Below, piece after piece: positions 32,468 to 41,708 of a DNA stretch of 49,941 nt (positions are counted from its first letter, which is position 1; each line of letters begins with the position of its first letter). Origin of the DNA: Pseudomonas putida (lineage in GTDB: Bacteria; Pseudomonadota; Gammaproteobacteria; Pseudomonadales; Pseudomonadaceae); the NCBI RefSeq assembly GCF_030159595.1, contig NZ_BSKJ01000005.1, positions 437,696 to 487,636 of the forward strand, read 5' to 3'. The notes under the pieces were generated by a model. It was not told where the DNA came from and made no database searches. It was given only the letters and a program-made list of their open reading frames with translations. The position numbers were made by a program, and so were the translations under genes.

Positions 32468-33439
32468 ATGACGTTCAAACGCAAGCTGCTTCTTGCCGTA
32501 CTCCCCTTCGCCTTCAGCGTGGCCATGCCCGCGTCGGCACTGGACATCAAGTTCGCCGAGATCCACCCGGCCGGCTACCCGACAGTGGTGGCCGAGCAAA
32601 ACATGGGCAAAAAGCTTGAAGCAGCCAGCAATGGCGACATCACCTTCAAGATGTTCGCCGGCGGCGTGCTGGGCTCGGAAAAGGAAGTGATCGAACAGGC
32701 ACAGATCGGTGCCGTGCAGATGACCCGCGTCAGCCTGGGGATCGTCGGCCCGGTGGTGCCGGATGTGAACGTGTTCAACATGCCGTTCGTGTTCCGCGAC
32801 CATGAACACATGCGCAAGATCATCGACGGTGACATCGGCCAGGAAATCCTCGACAAGATCACCCACTCCGATTTCAACCTGGTGGCCCTGGCCTGGATGG
32901 ACGGCGGTACGCGCAGCATCTACACCAAAAAACCCGTACGCAGCCTGGAAGACCTCAAGGGCATGAAGATTCGCGTGCAGGGCAACCCGCTGTTCATCGA
33001 CATGATGAACGCCATGGGCGGCAACGGCATCGCCATGGACACCGGGGAAATCTTCAGCGCCCTGCAAACCGGCGTGATCGATGGCGCCGAGAACAACCCG
33101 CCCACCTTGCTTGAGCACAACCATTTCCAGAGCGCCAAGTACTACACCCAGACCGGCCACCTGATCCTGCCCGAGCCGGTGGTGATGTCCAAAACCACCT
33201 GGAACAAGCTCAGCCCTGAGCAGCAGGCGCTGGTGAAGAAGGTCGCACGCGAAGCGCAGATGGAAGAGCGCGCACTGTGGGACGCCAAGTCCGCCGCCAG
33301 CGAAGAGAAGCTCAAGGCCGCCGGTGTCGAGTTCATCACCGTGGACAAGAAGCCGTTCTACGACGCCACCGCCCCAGTGCGTGAAAAATACGGCGCGCAG
33401 TACGCCGACCTGATGAAGCGTATCGACGCCGTCCAGTAA
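32468..33439 (+). CDS. dctP: TRAP transporter solute-binding protein DctP
   Basis: 323 residues. A signal peptide (about 1-25, ending SALA) and the DctP fold mark a periplasmic binding protein. The segment LKGMKIRVQGNPL with its invariant Arg (about 165), which salt-bridges the substrate carboxylate, and GEIFSALQTGVIDGAENNP (about 193-211) are family hallmarks. It captures an organic acid, here most likely glucuronate, galacturonate or an aldarate, and hands it to DctQM. GGAG is seven bases before the start, and a 65-bp gap separates it from the lactonase gene. Confidence 0.92.
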   Translation: MTFKRKLLLAVLPFAFSVAMPASALDIKFAEIHPAGYPTVVAEQNMGKKLEAASNGDITFKMFAGGVLGSEKEVIEQAQIGAVQMTRVSLGIVGPVVPDVNVFNMPFVFRDHEHMRKIIDGDIGQEILDKITHSDFNLVALAWMDGGTRSIYTKKPVRSLEDLKGMKIRVQGNPLFIDMMNAMGGNGIAMDTGEIFSALQTGVIDGAENNPPTLLEHNHFQSAKYYTQTGHLILPEPVVMSKTTWNKLSPEQQALVKKVAREAQMEERALWDAKSAASEEKLKAAGVEFITVDKKPFYDATAPVREKYGAQYADLMKRIDAVQ

Positions 33440-33506
33440 CAGCGGCCCCTTCCCGAACGAACCTCGGCAGTGCGGTGCCCGCCGCCCTGCCGCTTTGGTG
33501 ATGCCC

Positions 33507-34034
33507 ATGAAAAATCTGTTCCTGCGTGCAAACGACTCGCTGTACCGCGGCTGCATCTGGGTCGCCGGCCTGTCGATCCTGACCATGTCGCTGATCATCC
33601 CTTGGGGCATCTTCGCCCGCTATGTGCTCGGCACCGGCTCTAGCTGGCCGGAGCCGGTGGCCATCCTGCTGATGGTGGTGTTCACCTTCGTCGGCGCCGC
33701 CGCCAGCTACCGGGCCGGGGCGCACATGGCAGTGGCGATGATTACTGATCGCCTGCCGCCGCTGCAGCGCCAACTGGTCGCGCTGCTGGTGCAGGTGCTG
33801 ATGATTCTGGTGTGCGTGTTCATGGCCTACTACGGCACCAAGCTGTGCATCACCACCTGGAACCAGTTTCTGGCCTCCCTGCCGGGTGTGCGGGTAGGCA
33901 TGACCTATGCGCCAATCCCGATCGGTGGCGTGCTGACCCTGGTGTTTGTCGTGGAAAAACTCCTGCTGGGCGACCAGAGCCACCGCAAGGTGGTGCGTTT
34001 CGACCCTACAGAAGAAAGCGAAGGAGCGGCATAA
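33507..34034 (+). CDS. dctQ: TRAP transporter small permease DctQ
   Basis: 175 residues with four membrane helices (about 15-38, 50-70, 85-110, 130-155), the normal DctQ size. It forms the transport unit with DctM and the binding protein DctP. Three starts are in frame (33495 TTG, 33501 ATG, 33507 ATG). The last is preferred because GGTG stands six bases before it. The stop abuts the dctM ATG without any gap, which indicates translational coupling. Confidence 0.9.
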   Translation: MKNLFLRANDSLYRGCIWVAGLSILTMSLIIPWGIFARYVLGTGSSWPEPVAILLMVVFTFVGAAASYRAGAHMAVAMITDRLPPLQRQLVALLVQVLMILVCVFMAYYGTKLCITTWNQFLASLPGVRVGMTYAPIPIGGVLTLVFVVEKLLLGDQSHRKVVRFDPTEESEGAA

Positions 34035-35315
34035 ATGGATGCGTTCATTCTGTTGGGCAGTTTCATTGCGCTCATCCTGCTGGGCATGCCGGTGGCCTAT
34101 GCCCTGGGCCTGTCGGCGCTGATCGGTGCCTGGTGGATCGACATCCCGCTGCAGGCGATGATGATCCAGGTGGCCAGTGGCGTTAACAAGTTCTCGCTGC
34201 TGGCCATTCCGTTCTTCGTGCTGGCCGGCGCGATCATGGCCGAAGGCGGCATGTCACGGCGGCTGGTGGCCTTTGCCGGGGTGCTGGTGGGCTTCGTGCG
34301 CGGCGGGTTGTCACTGGTCAATATCATGGCTTCTACCTTCTTCGGGGCGATTTCCGGCTCGTCGGTGGCCGACACTGCCTCGGTGGGCTCGGTGCTGATC
34401 CCGGAGATGGAGCGCAAGGGCTACCCGCGCGAGTTCTCCACCGCCGTGACCGTCAGTGGCTCGGTACAGGCGCTGCTGACCCCGCCCAGCCACAACTCGG
34501 TGCTGTACTCGCTGGCGGCGGGCGGCACGGTATCGATTGCCTCGCTGTTCATGGCGGGTGTCATGCCCGGTTTGCTGCTGAGCGCGGTGATGATGGGCCT
34601 GTGCCTGATCTTCGCCAAGAAGCGCAACTACCCCAAGGGCGAAGTGATCCCGCTGCGCCAGGCGCTGAAAATTGCCGGTGAGGCGCTGTGGGGCCTGATG
34701 GCCATGGTGATCATCCTGGGCGGCATCCTGTCGGGCGTGTTCACCGCGACCGAATCGGCAGCCGTGGCGGTGGTGTGGTCGTTCTTCGTGACCATGTTCA
34801 TCTACCGCGACTACAAGTGGCGCGACCTGCCCAAGCTGATGCACCGCACGGTACGCACCATTTCCATTGTGATGATCCTGATCGGCTTCGCCGCCAGCTT
34901 CGGCTATGTGATGACGCTGATGCAGATCCCGTCGAAGATCACCACGGCGTTCCTGACACTGTCGGACAACCGCTATGTGATCCTGATGTGCATCAACTTC
35001 ATGCTGTTGCTGCTGGGCACGGTGATGGACATGGCGCCGCTGATCCTGATCCTTACGCCGATCCTGCTGCCGGTAATCACCGGCATCGGCGTAGACCCGG
35101 TGCACTTCGGCATGATCATGCTGGTGAACCTGGGGATAGGCTTGATCACACCGCCGGTGGGGGCTGTGTTGTTCGTGGGCTCGGCCATCGGCAAGGTGAG
35201 CATCGAGTCGACGGTGAAAGCGCTGCTGCCGTTCTACCTGGCACTGTTCCTGGTGCTGATGGCAGTGACCTACATTCCAGCCATCTCACTGTGGCTGCCT
35301 AGCGTGGTGCTGTAA
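34035..35315 (+). CDS. dctM: TRAP transporter large permease DctM
   Basis: 426 residues with about twelve membrane helices; DctM is the channel-forming subunit that uses the Na+ or H+ gradient. Family segments include IPFFVLAGAIMAEGGMSRRLV (about 56-76), FFGAISGSSVADTASVGSVLIPEM (about 102-125) and the late GLITPPVGAVLFVGSAIGK. It immediately follows dctQ. A terminator-like hairpin lies a few bases after the stop, yet the next two genes run in the same direction. Confidence 0.94.
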   Translation: MDAFILLGSFIALILLGMPVAYALGLSALIGAWWIDIPLQAMMIQVASGVNKFSLLAIPFFVLAGAIMAEGGMSRRLVAFAGVLVGFVRGGLSLVNIMASTFFGAISGSSVADTASVGSVLIPEMERKGYPREFSTAVTVSGSVQALLTPPSHNSVLYSLAAGGTVSIASLFMAGVMPGLLLSAVMMGLCLIFAKKRNYPKGEVIPLRQALKIAGEALWGLMAMVIILGGILSGVFTATESAAVAVVWSFFVTMFIYRDYKWRDLPKLMHRTVRTISIVMILIGFAASFGYVMTLMQIPSKITTAFLTLSDNRYVILMCINFMLLLLGTVMDMAPLILILTPILLPVITGIGVDPVHFGMIMLVNLGIGLITPPVGAVLFVGSAIGKVSIESTVKALLPFYLALFLVLMAVTYIPAISLWLPSVVL

Positions 35316-35322
35316 CTGAAAT

Positions 35323-35343
35323 GGGGGCCGCGCTGCGGCCCCC
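35323..35343 (+). terminator. Hairpin terminator after dctM
   Basis: A 9-bp stem GGGGGCCGC/GCGGCCCCC with a GCT loop, eight bases after the stop. No T-run follows, so some read-through into the downstream genes is possible. Confidence 0.6.
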
Positions 35344-35371
35344 TGGCTCTGTCTGCAAATGGATCCTGCAC

Positions 35372-36295
35372 ATGGCTGTCCCATCCTCTGCTGCCTCGCT
35401 GTTCCCGCGTAAATTGGCAATCGCCCTGCTGGTCCTGATGGCCTGTTCCTTCGCCGGCAACCACATCGCCGCCCGCATCGCCTTCGATGACGGCACCGGC
35501 GTACTGCTGGCGATTCTCTGCCGCTCAGGCATCACCTTGCTGGTGCTGGCCTGCCTGCTGTTGTGGCAACGCCAGGCGATCGGCCTGCCCGCCGGTACCC
35601 GCCACTGGCAGTTGCTGCTAGGCCTGCTGATCGCCACCCAGAGCCTGTGCCTGTACTCGGCAGTCGCGCGCATCCCGGTGGCACTGGCGCTGCTGGTGGG
35701 CAACACCTTCCCGATGCTGCTGGCATTGCTTACCTGGGCGCTGGGTGGCGCGCGACCGACCGGCCGTACGGTGCTGTTCATGGGCCTGATCCTGTGCGGC
35801 CTGGTACTGGCGCTGGATGTGCCGGCCCGCTTGGGCGATAGCAGCGCGGCCAACCCGCACTGGGCGCTGGGCGTCAGCCTGGCCTTCGGCGCCGCCTGTG
35901 CCTTTGCCTGCGCCTTGTGGATCACCGATCACAAACTGGCTGCCGTACGCGGGCCGGTGCGCAGCCTGCTGACCTTGCTGATCGTGTTTTCCAGCATGCT
36001 GGTTGCCGGTGCAAGCGGCGTGATGCCGTCGGGCTTGTCACTGCCCGGCAGCAGCGGTGGCTGGGTCGCCTTGGGCAGCCTGGTGGTGCTGTACGGCCTG
36101 GCCTTCACCTTGCTGTTTGTGTGTGTGCCAAGGCTGAACATGGCGCAGAACGCGCCGGTGATGAATGTCGAACCCATCGCGACACTGCTGCTGGGCTGGG
36201 CCTTGCTCGATCAGCACCTGAGTACCCAGCAACTGATCGGCGCTGCCGTGGTGGTGTGCGGCATCGTGCTGCTTACCTACCGTCGGGCCCGTTGA
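35372..36295 (+). CDS. EamA/DMT-family transporter
   Basis: 307 residues with ten hydrophobic helices in two EamA repeats (about 12-140 and 165-300), the layout of RhaT/YdcZ-type metabolite exporters or importers. ALLVLMACSFAGNHIAARIA opens the first repeat, and LLLGWALLDQHLSTQQLIGAAVVVCGIVLL closes the second. The substrate is unknown. The ATG at 35372 is chosen over an upstream in-frame ATG (35321) that lies inside the dctM terminator hairpin. It is followed closely by the epimerase gene. Confidence 0.85.
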   Translation: MAVPSSAASLFPRKLAIALLVLMACSFAGNHIAARIAFDDGTGVLLAILCRSGITLLVLACLLLWQRQAIGLPAGTRHWQLLLGLLIATQSLCLYSAVARIPVALALLVGNTFPMLLALLTWALGGARPTGRTVLFMGLILCGLVLALDVPARLGDSSAANPHWALGVSLAFGAACAFACALWITDHKLAAVRGPVRSLLTLLIVFSSMLVAGASGVMPSGLSLPGSSGGWVALGSLVVLYGLAFTLLFVCVPRLNMAQNAPVMNVEPIATLLLGWALLDQHLSTQQLIGAAVVVCGIVLLTYRRAR

Positions 36296-36319
36296 CTGTT
36301 CATTTGAAAGGAGCCTTGA

Positions 36320-37189
36320 ATGGCCGTGACCGAGCTGCACCTGCACGACAACCTGACCCGCCTGAGCCTGGCCCCGGAGCTGGGCGCCAGCCTGGTCAAC
36401 TGGGAGGTGAAGGCAACCGGGCAGCCGTTGCTGCGCCATTCCGACGCGGCCGCGCTGGCCAGCGGTACCCCGCGACGGCTTGCCTGTTACCCGCTGGCTC
36501 CGTGGTCCAACCGCATTGCCGAGGGTGGCTTTTCCCGGCCCGAAGGCTGGCAGGCACTGGCGCCCAATACCACGCACGACGCTTACCCGATTCATGGCAG
36601 CGCCTGGCAGCAGGCCTGGCAGGTGGAGCACCACAGCGAGCGCCGCGCACGCCTGACGCTGCACAGTGAAGTGCCGTTTGCCTACCAGGCTACGTTGGAT
36701 GTGCATTTGCACGAGGGGTGCCTGAACCTGGACCTGCATGTCACGCACCTGGATGAGCAGGCTAACTGGTATGGGTTGGGGTTGCATCCCTATTTCCCGC
36801 GATATCCCGATACCAAGCTGTATGCAGCGGCACGCAAGGTATGGCTGGCCGAGGCGGGTCGACTGCCTTCGTATGAGGCTGAGATACCAGAGCGTTGGCG
36901 TTTTGAAACCCAGGGAGGCTTGCCTGACACGGTCGTGGACCACGCCTTCAATGGCTGGCCGGGGGACTGCGTGATCGAACAGCCCGGTGCCGGATACCGC
37001 TTGGCGTGCAGTGCCAGTGGGGCTGAGCATTTCTTGCTGTTCTGCCCGCAGGGGCAAGGTTTTTTCTGCTTTGAGCCGGTTACTCACCCGGTCAATGCGC
37101 ATCACCTGCCGGGGCGGCCAGGGCTGAGGTTGTTGCAGCGTGGGGAAGCGATGAACCTGGGGTTCAAGCTGCGGTATCAGGCGCTGTAA
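36320..37189 (+). CDS. Aldose 1-epimerase (mutarotase) family protein
   Basis: 289 residues with the galactose mutarotase fold. Likely catalytic residues: His in PIHGSAWQQ (about 93-99), His in GLHPYFPR (about 153-160) and a Glu in CFEPVTHPVNAHH (about 252-264). It should interconvert alpha and beta anomers of a sugar or sugar acid; here perhaps a hexuronate or its lactone, so that Udh gets its preferred anomer. AAGGAG precedes the ATG by seven bases. The gene ends at a terminator shared with the convergent transporter. Confidence 0.87.
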   Translation: MAVTELHLHDNLTRLSLAPELGASLVNWEVKATGQPLLRHSDAAALASGTPRRLACYPLAPWSNRIAEGGFSRPEGWQALAPNTTHDAYPIHGSAWQQAWQVEHHSERRARLTLHSEVPFAYQATLDVHLHEGCLNLDLHVTHLDEQANWYGLGLHPYFPRYPDTKLYAAARKVWLAEAGRLPSYEAEIPERWRFETQGGLPDTVVDHAFNGWPGDCVIEQPGAGYRLACSASGAEHFLLFCPQGQGFFCFEPVTHPVNAHHLPGRPGLRLLQRGEAMNLGFKLRYQAL

Positions 37190-37204
37190 TCGTGTCACCT
37201 GGAA

Positions 37205-37227
37205 TTGGGGCTGCAAAGCGGCCCCAA
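37205..37227. terminator. Bidirectional terminator between epimerase and MFS transporter
   Basis: Stem TTGGGGCTGC/GCGGCCCCAA with one G-T pair and an AAA loop, between convergent genes. Confidence 0.7.
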
Positions 37228-37238
37228 AATCTCAAGCC

Positions 37239-38534
37239 TTATGCAAGCGCCTCAGTCGAAGCCATTACCGGCTTCTCCGAAGATGGCGTCCGTACCTCTC
37301 GCGCCACCTTCCACACCAACGCCGCCGCCACGATATCGAACGCTGCCAGCACCACGAACAACGGGCTGTAGCCAATCTGCGTGACCAGCACGCCGAACAC
37401 CAGGGTAAACGCCGCCGCCCCCAGGTATCCGCACATGCCACCCATGCCGGTCGCCGTGGCCACCTGGTCCTTGCTGAACGAGTCGGAGGTGATCGAGTAC
37501 AGCGCCCCCGACAACGTCTGGTGGGCAAATCCGCCAATGCACAACAGCAGGATGGCCGTGTACGGGCTTTCCACCAGGCCGATGCAGGCCGGGCCGATCA
37601 TGCAGCTGGCACCGAACACCAGCACCATTTTGCGCGAGGTGAACAGCGACACCTTGAAGTAACGGTGGAACATCGGGCTGAGGTAACCACCCAGCACACA
37701 GCCGATGTCGGCTGCGAGGAACGGTAACCAGGCAAACATCGCCACTTCCTTGATGTTCATGTGCCGCTCGGTCATCAGGTACAGCGGAATCCAGGCATTG
37801 AAGGTTTGCCAGGCCGGTTCGGAGAGAATCCGCGCCGAAGCGATAGCATAGAAGTTGCGGCTCTTGAAAATGCGCTTCCACGCGCCCTTCTCGCGGGTGT
37901 CCTGTTTGAAGTGCGCTTCCTGCCCGGCCAGGATGTAGTCGCGCTCTTCGTCACTCAGCCGTTTCTGGTCGCGCGGGTGCTTGTACAGCAGCATCCAAAG
38001 CAGGGTCCAGACGATGCCCGAGACGCCAACGAGCACGAATGCCAGCTGCCAACCACTGTGCAGGATCGCCCATACCACCAGAGGCGGTGCCAGCAAGGCG
38101 CCAAGCGACGAGCCGATGTTGAACCAGCCGATCGCCACTGAACGCTCCTTGGCCGGGAACCACTCGGTGGTGGCCTTGACCCCGGCCGGCAAGCCGGCGG
38201 CTTCGGTCATGCCCAGCAACCCGCGCATGAACGCCATGCTCTGCCAGCCGGTCGCCAGGGCCGCGCCGGCACAGGCCACTGACCAGGCCATGGCAAACAC
38301 GGCAAAGCCCAGCTTGGTGCCGATGAAGTCGATAAACCAGCCGGCGATCGGCTGCATGAGGGCGTAGCACACCTGCCAACTGGCGACGATCTTGGCGTAT
38401 TGCTCGGTACTGATGGAGAGGTCGGTCATCAAGGTGGGGGCGGCCACCGAGAGGGTGTTACGGGCGAGGTAGTTGACGACGAGCCCAGCCGTGACAAGGC
38501 TGACCATCCACCAACGGATGCCTTTCATCTTCAT
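37239..38534 (-). CDS. MFS hexuronate/aldarate transporter (ACS family, ExuT/GudP type)
   Basis: 431 residues with twelve membrane helices. The anion:cation symporter family is recognised from WWMVSLVTAGLVVNYLARNTLSVAAPTL at the start, then FIDFIGTKLGFAVFAMAWSVA and RGLLGMTEAAGLPAGVKATTEWFPAKERSVAIG (about 105-137), which is nearly diagnostic of ExuT/GudP/GarP-like carriers. Hexuronates (galacturonate, glucuronate) or aldarates are the likely cargo. AGGTGA stands five bases before the ATG at 38534. The GTTGTACGAC-type operator and a -10 TAATAAT lie about 110 bp upstream, linking it to porin and udh control. Confidence 0.9.
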   Translation of the reverse strand: MKMKGIRWWMVSLVTAGLVVNYLARNTLSVAAPTLMTDLSISTEQYAKIVASWQVCYALMQPIAGWFIDFIGTKLGFAVFAMAWSVACAGAALATGWQSMAFMRGLLGMTEAAGLPAGVKATTEWFPAKERSVAIGWFNIGSSLGALLAPPLVVWAILHSGWQLAFVLVGVSGIVWTLLWMLLYKHPRDQKRLSDEERDYILAGQEAHFKQDTREKGAWKRIFKSRNFYAIASARILSEPAWQTFNAWIPLYLMTERHMNIKEVAMFAWLPFLAADIGCVLGGYLSPMFHRYFKVSLFTSRKMVLVFGASCMIGPACIGLVESPYTAILLLCIGGFAHQTLSGALYSITSDSFSKDQVATATGMGGMCGYLGAAAFTLVFGVLVTQIGYSPLFVVLAAFDIVAAALVWKVAREVRTPSSEKPVMASTEALA

Positions 38535-38638
38535 GGTTCACCTGAATTTCTTGTTTTTAGAGTGGCGAGCGATTGGCGCAAACGCCGGCAGGGCTATTTG
38601 CGACAAATTGTTTCAGGTGAAAGAGTGCCATGTCATAG

Positions 38639-38659
38639 GTCGTCGTACAACAATTATTA
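38639..38659 (-). promoter_or_regulatory. MFS transporter operator and -10 element
   Basis: GTCGTCGTACAAC (38639-38651) matches the operator GTTGTCGTACAAC (reverse complement of the porin site) at 12 of 13 positions. On the minus strand TAATAAT (38653-38659) directly precedes it. A second half-site GTTGTACGA lies at 38681-38689. Order -10 then operator is the same as at porin and udh. Confidence 0.68.
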
Positions 38660-38691
38660 TTTCAAGTCATTTCGAGCATTGTTGTACGATC

Positions 38692-39588
38692 TCAATCCAG
38701 CTGCTGGGCTCGCAGCGCCTGCGCCAGCATGTCGATGAAGGCCCTGACCTTGGCCGAGCCATACTTACTCTCCCGGTGCAGCACATGAATCGGCCAAGGC
38801 GCCTCTTCGTACTCGGCCAGGATCACCTGCAACTGCCCACTGGCCAGCTCATCTGCCACCTGGTACGACAACAGCCGGGCAATCCCCAGCCCGCCGCTGG
38901 CAGCAGCGATGGCCCCATCATTGCTGGTCACCGTGAGCCGCGGCTTCATGCGCACCATGGTCGGCTCTTCTGTCACCCCAAAGCGCCAGCCGGCACGGGG
39001 CGACAGGTTGGTGGTGCCAATTACCGCATGCCCGGCCAGGTCCGAGGGATGCTTAGGCACACCATGGCGCGCCAGGTAATCGGGGGATGCGCACAACATG
39101 CGCCGCACCCTGCCAACCCGCAACGCCTTCAACCCGGAGTCGGGCAAGGGGCCGATGCGCACGGCCACGTCCATGCCTTCCTCGACCATGTTCACCACTC
39201 GGTCGAGGAAGTAGGCAGAAACATCGACTTCCGGGTACTGCTGCAGGTAGCGAACGATGCACGGCATGACGAACTTCTTGCCGAACAGGATCGGCGCGGT
39301 AACTGCCAGGTCACCTTTAGGGGTGGCGTTGATACCGGCAGCGGCGGCGTTGGCCTCGTTGATGCTGGCGAGAATATGCCGGGTGTCTTCCAGGTAACGG
39401 CCGCCAGCTTCGGTCAGGCGCACGCTGCGGGTGGTGCGCAGCAGCAGCTTGACCCCGAGCTGGTCTTCCAGGGCGCTGACCGCGCGGGTGACGGCGGCAG
39501 GGGAGATGTCCAGGCGGCGGGCGGCGGCGGCGAAGCTTTCCAGTTCGCCTACGGCGACGAACACCTTCATCAGGTGGATCTGGTCCAT
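38692..39588 (-). CDS. LysR-family transcriptional regulator
   Basis: 298 residues. The N-terminal winged helix-turn-helix (about 3-62: HLMKVFVAVGELESFAAAARRLDISPAAVTRAVSALE) is typical. The effector domain (about 90-290) resembles the group with the middle segment VAVRIGPLPDSGLKA. The ATG at 39588 has GGGAG five bases upstream; a second ATG at 39603 is less well placed. It follows the oxidoreductase gene by 56 bases in the same direction. Its most likely targets are the GST and oxidoreductase genes, where a 9-bp direct repeat sits upstream of GST. Confidence 0.9.
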   Translation of the reverse strand: MDQIHLMKVFVAVGELESFAAAARRLDISPAAVTRAVSALEDQLGVKLLLRTTRSVRLTEAGGRYLEDTRHILASINEANAAAAGINATPKGDLAVTAPILFGKKFVMPCIVRYLQQYPEVDVSAYFLDRVVNMVEEGMDVAVRIGPLPDSGLKALRVGRVRRMLCASPDYLARHGVPKHPSDLAGHAVIGTTNLSPRAGWRFGVTEEPTMVRMKPRLTVTSNDGAIAAASGGLGIARLLSYQVADELASGQLQVILAEYEEAPWPIHVLHRESKYGSAKVRAFIDMLAQALRAQQLD

Positions 39589-39644
39589 GCGGGCTCCCGG
39601 CATTGGGGGGGTGGGGATTATCGATTATCCGTGGCACTGGTGTA

Positions 39645-41681
39645 TCAGATATCCAGCACCAGCGCCTGTGCCCCCGCCTCCACTTGCGCCGGCACTGCAC
39701 AACAGATCAGCACCGATCCCGCCTCCGGCAGCTCTGCCGGTGGGTTCGGGTAATGCACCTGGCCACTCACCAGCTTGGTCTTGCAGGTACCGCATGACCC
39801 ACCACGGCAACTGAATTCCGGCGCCAGCCCACGCGCCTCGGCCAGTTCCAGCAGGGTGCCGCTACCCGGTGCCCAACGCGCCTCCTTGGCCGACGCCGCG
39901 AAATATACAGGTACGGGCTCGCTGGCGGCAGGCGGCTGTTGCAAGGCGGGCTGGTCGGCGTCCGTGTGCCGCCGCAACGTCGACGGGCCAAAGGCTTCAG
40001 CGTGAATCCGCGCATCTGGCACATGCACCCCGCGCAGCCCTTCATACAGGTCCTGGGTAAAGCTGCCTGGGCCACACAGGTAGAAATCGTAGTCGTCCAG
40101 CCCCAGTGTCGCCTTGACCTGCTCGATACCCAAGCGGCCGGCAAACTCATAATCCTGCCCAATCATCGCATGGTCTTCTGGCTGGCTCAGGGCACGATGG
40201 ATGTGCAGCAAGCCTCCCGCCTGTTGCCGCAAGCTCGCCAGCTCCCCCCTGAACGGCAGGTCGGCCAGGCTACGCGCGCCATGGAACAAGTGGATGTGCC
40301 GCGTCTGAGGCTTGTTCAACTGCTCGCGCAGCATGGCCAATAATGGCGTGATACCCACCCCCGCGCCAATCAGCACCAGCGGCCGCGTGCTCTGCAGCTC
40401 CAGTGTGAAGCTGCCCATGGGTGGGCGCACGTTAAGCACATCGCCTGGCACGATGCGCTCATGCAAATGCCGGGAAACCGGGCCCTGGGCTTTGACGCTA
40501 ATGCGCAAGTAGCCGTCGGAAGGTGCACTGGACAGGCTATAGGTGCGGATCAGCGCCGCTTCACCGTCGCGCTGGACTTGCACCGGAACATGTTGCCCGG
40601 GCGTAAAAGCCACAGCGCTATCGGCGGGCGGCTCCAGGTAGAACGAACGGATATCGCGGCTCTCCTGCTCGACCCGCAGCACGCGCCAGGCTTGCCATTG
40701 GCGCTGTTGCTGACGTTGCTGCAAACGCGCATCGGCCTCGGCCCAGATGCCTGTCATCAGGCTGGTCGGTGCGTACTCCTTGAAGGCCCAGCGCAGGGAA
40801 ACCGCAGCCGGCCGCCACACCACCTGCTCGACCTCCAGCGTCCACAGCCGCTCTGCACCTTCAAACGCCTGGATGGCCGGGCTTTCCAGCAGCACCTCGG
40901 CACGCCCGCACATCTGCAGTACGTTGCCGTTGCTGAAGTCGATGAACAGTAAACCTGCCCTCGGGTTAACCAACAAGTTACCCAAGGTGTTGAAGTGCAG
41001 GTTGCCCGCGTAGTCGGGAATGGTCAGCGTCTTGCCTTCGACCTTGACGAACCCTGGCCGACCGCCACGGTGGGAAACATCCACCGAGCGCTGGCCGCCT
41101 TCATGCTCGACATAGCTGGCGACGAAGAACGTGTCGGCAGACTGAATCATGCTGACGGTCGTGGCATCCAGTGTTGTCGCATCGACGCGCCCCTGGGCCG
41201 GTTCGGTGACGCGGGTATAGTCGCGCAGCTGGATGTACTGCGGGCAGTTGCCGAACGACTGCTCCACCGTCACCTGCAATTGCCCCGCAGCAGCCTGGCG
41301 GATCTGCCCGTTGAGGCGGTTGCGTCGGCGGGTGTGCAGCTCGATGCCCAGCAGGCCGATTGCCTGCCCGGCGACCAACCCCGGGGTGGCAGGGTCATCT
41401 GCTGGCAACGTGGTGTCGATCATCAGTTGCCGAGGCTCGGGCGAGCGAACAAAGCCCTCTGGCCCTTCCAGCAGCGTCGCCCAGGGCCGACCCTGAGCGT
41501 CAACGCTGGCCGCCACCATGAACGGCAACTGGTGATAGAACGTGCGGTGCTGGTCGGGCATGTAGTCACGAATGACCTTTTGCCCGAACGCCTCCATGCG
41601 CTCTGCTACACCGACCTTTTCCTGCAGGGTTTTCTCGCCCGCATGCCAGGGCGAGGGGCGGTGGTCCGGGGTCTGTTGCAT
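39645..41681 (-). CDS. Three-domain flavin oxidoreductase: PNPOx-like + ferredoxin reductase + [2Fe-2S]
   Basis: 678 residues uniting three modules. Residues about 40-320 are a pyridoxamine-5'-phosphate-oxidase-like flavin-binding split barrel. About 335-560 are a ferredoxin-NADP reductase-like part (FAD motif RTYSLSS; NAD(P) motif IGAGVGITPLLAML). About 590-678 are a plant-type [2Fe-2S] ferredoxin with Cys625, Cys630, Cys633 and Cys660 or Cys661. Electrons would pass from NAD(P)H through FAD and the cluster. A partner or substrate is not known. The gene follows a GST by 27 bases and precedes a LysR regulator, suggesting a redox or electrophile detoxification unit. Confidence 0.87.
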   Translation of the reverse strand: MQQTPDHRPSPWHAGEKTLQEKVGVAERMEAFGQKVIRDYMPDQHRTFYHQLPFMVAASVDAQGRPWATLLEGPEGFVRSPEPRQLMIDTTLPADDPATPGLVAGQAIGLLGIELHTRRRNRLNGQIRQAAAGQLQVTVEQSFGNCPQYIQLRDYTRVTEPAQGRVDATTLDATTVSMIQSADTFFVASYVEHEGGQRSVDVSHRGGRPGFVKVEGKTLTIPDYAGNLHFNTLGNLLVNPRAGLLFIDFSNGNVLQMCGRAEVLLESPAIQAFEGAERLWTLEVEQVVWRPAAVSLRWAFKEYAPTSLMTGIWAEADARLQQRQQQRQWQAWRVLRVEQESRDIRSFYLEPPADSAVAFTPGQHVPVQVQRDGEAALIRTYSLSSAPSDGYLRISVKAQGPVSRHLHERIVPGDVLNVRPPMGSFTLELQSTRPLVLIGAGVGITPLLAMLREQLNKPQTRHIHLFHGARSLADLPFRGELASLRQQAGGLLHIHRALSQPEDHAMIGQDYEFAGRLGIEQVKATLGLDDYDFYLCGPGSFTQDLYEGLRGVHVPDARIHAEAFGPSTLRRHTDADQPALQQPPAASEPVPVYFAASAKEARWAPGSGTLLELAEARGLAPEFSCRGGSCGTCKTKLVSGQVHYPNPPAELPEAGSVLICCAVPAQVEAGAQALVLDI

Positions 41682-41708
41682 GGCGGCGTTCCTCCCGATG
41701 GCGGGGTA

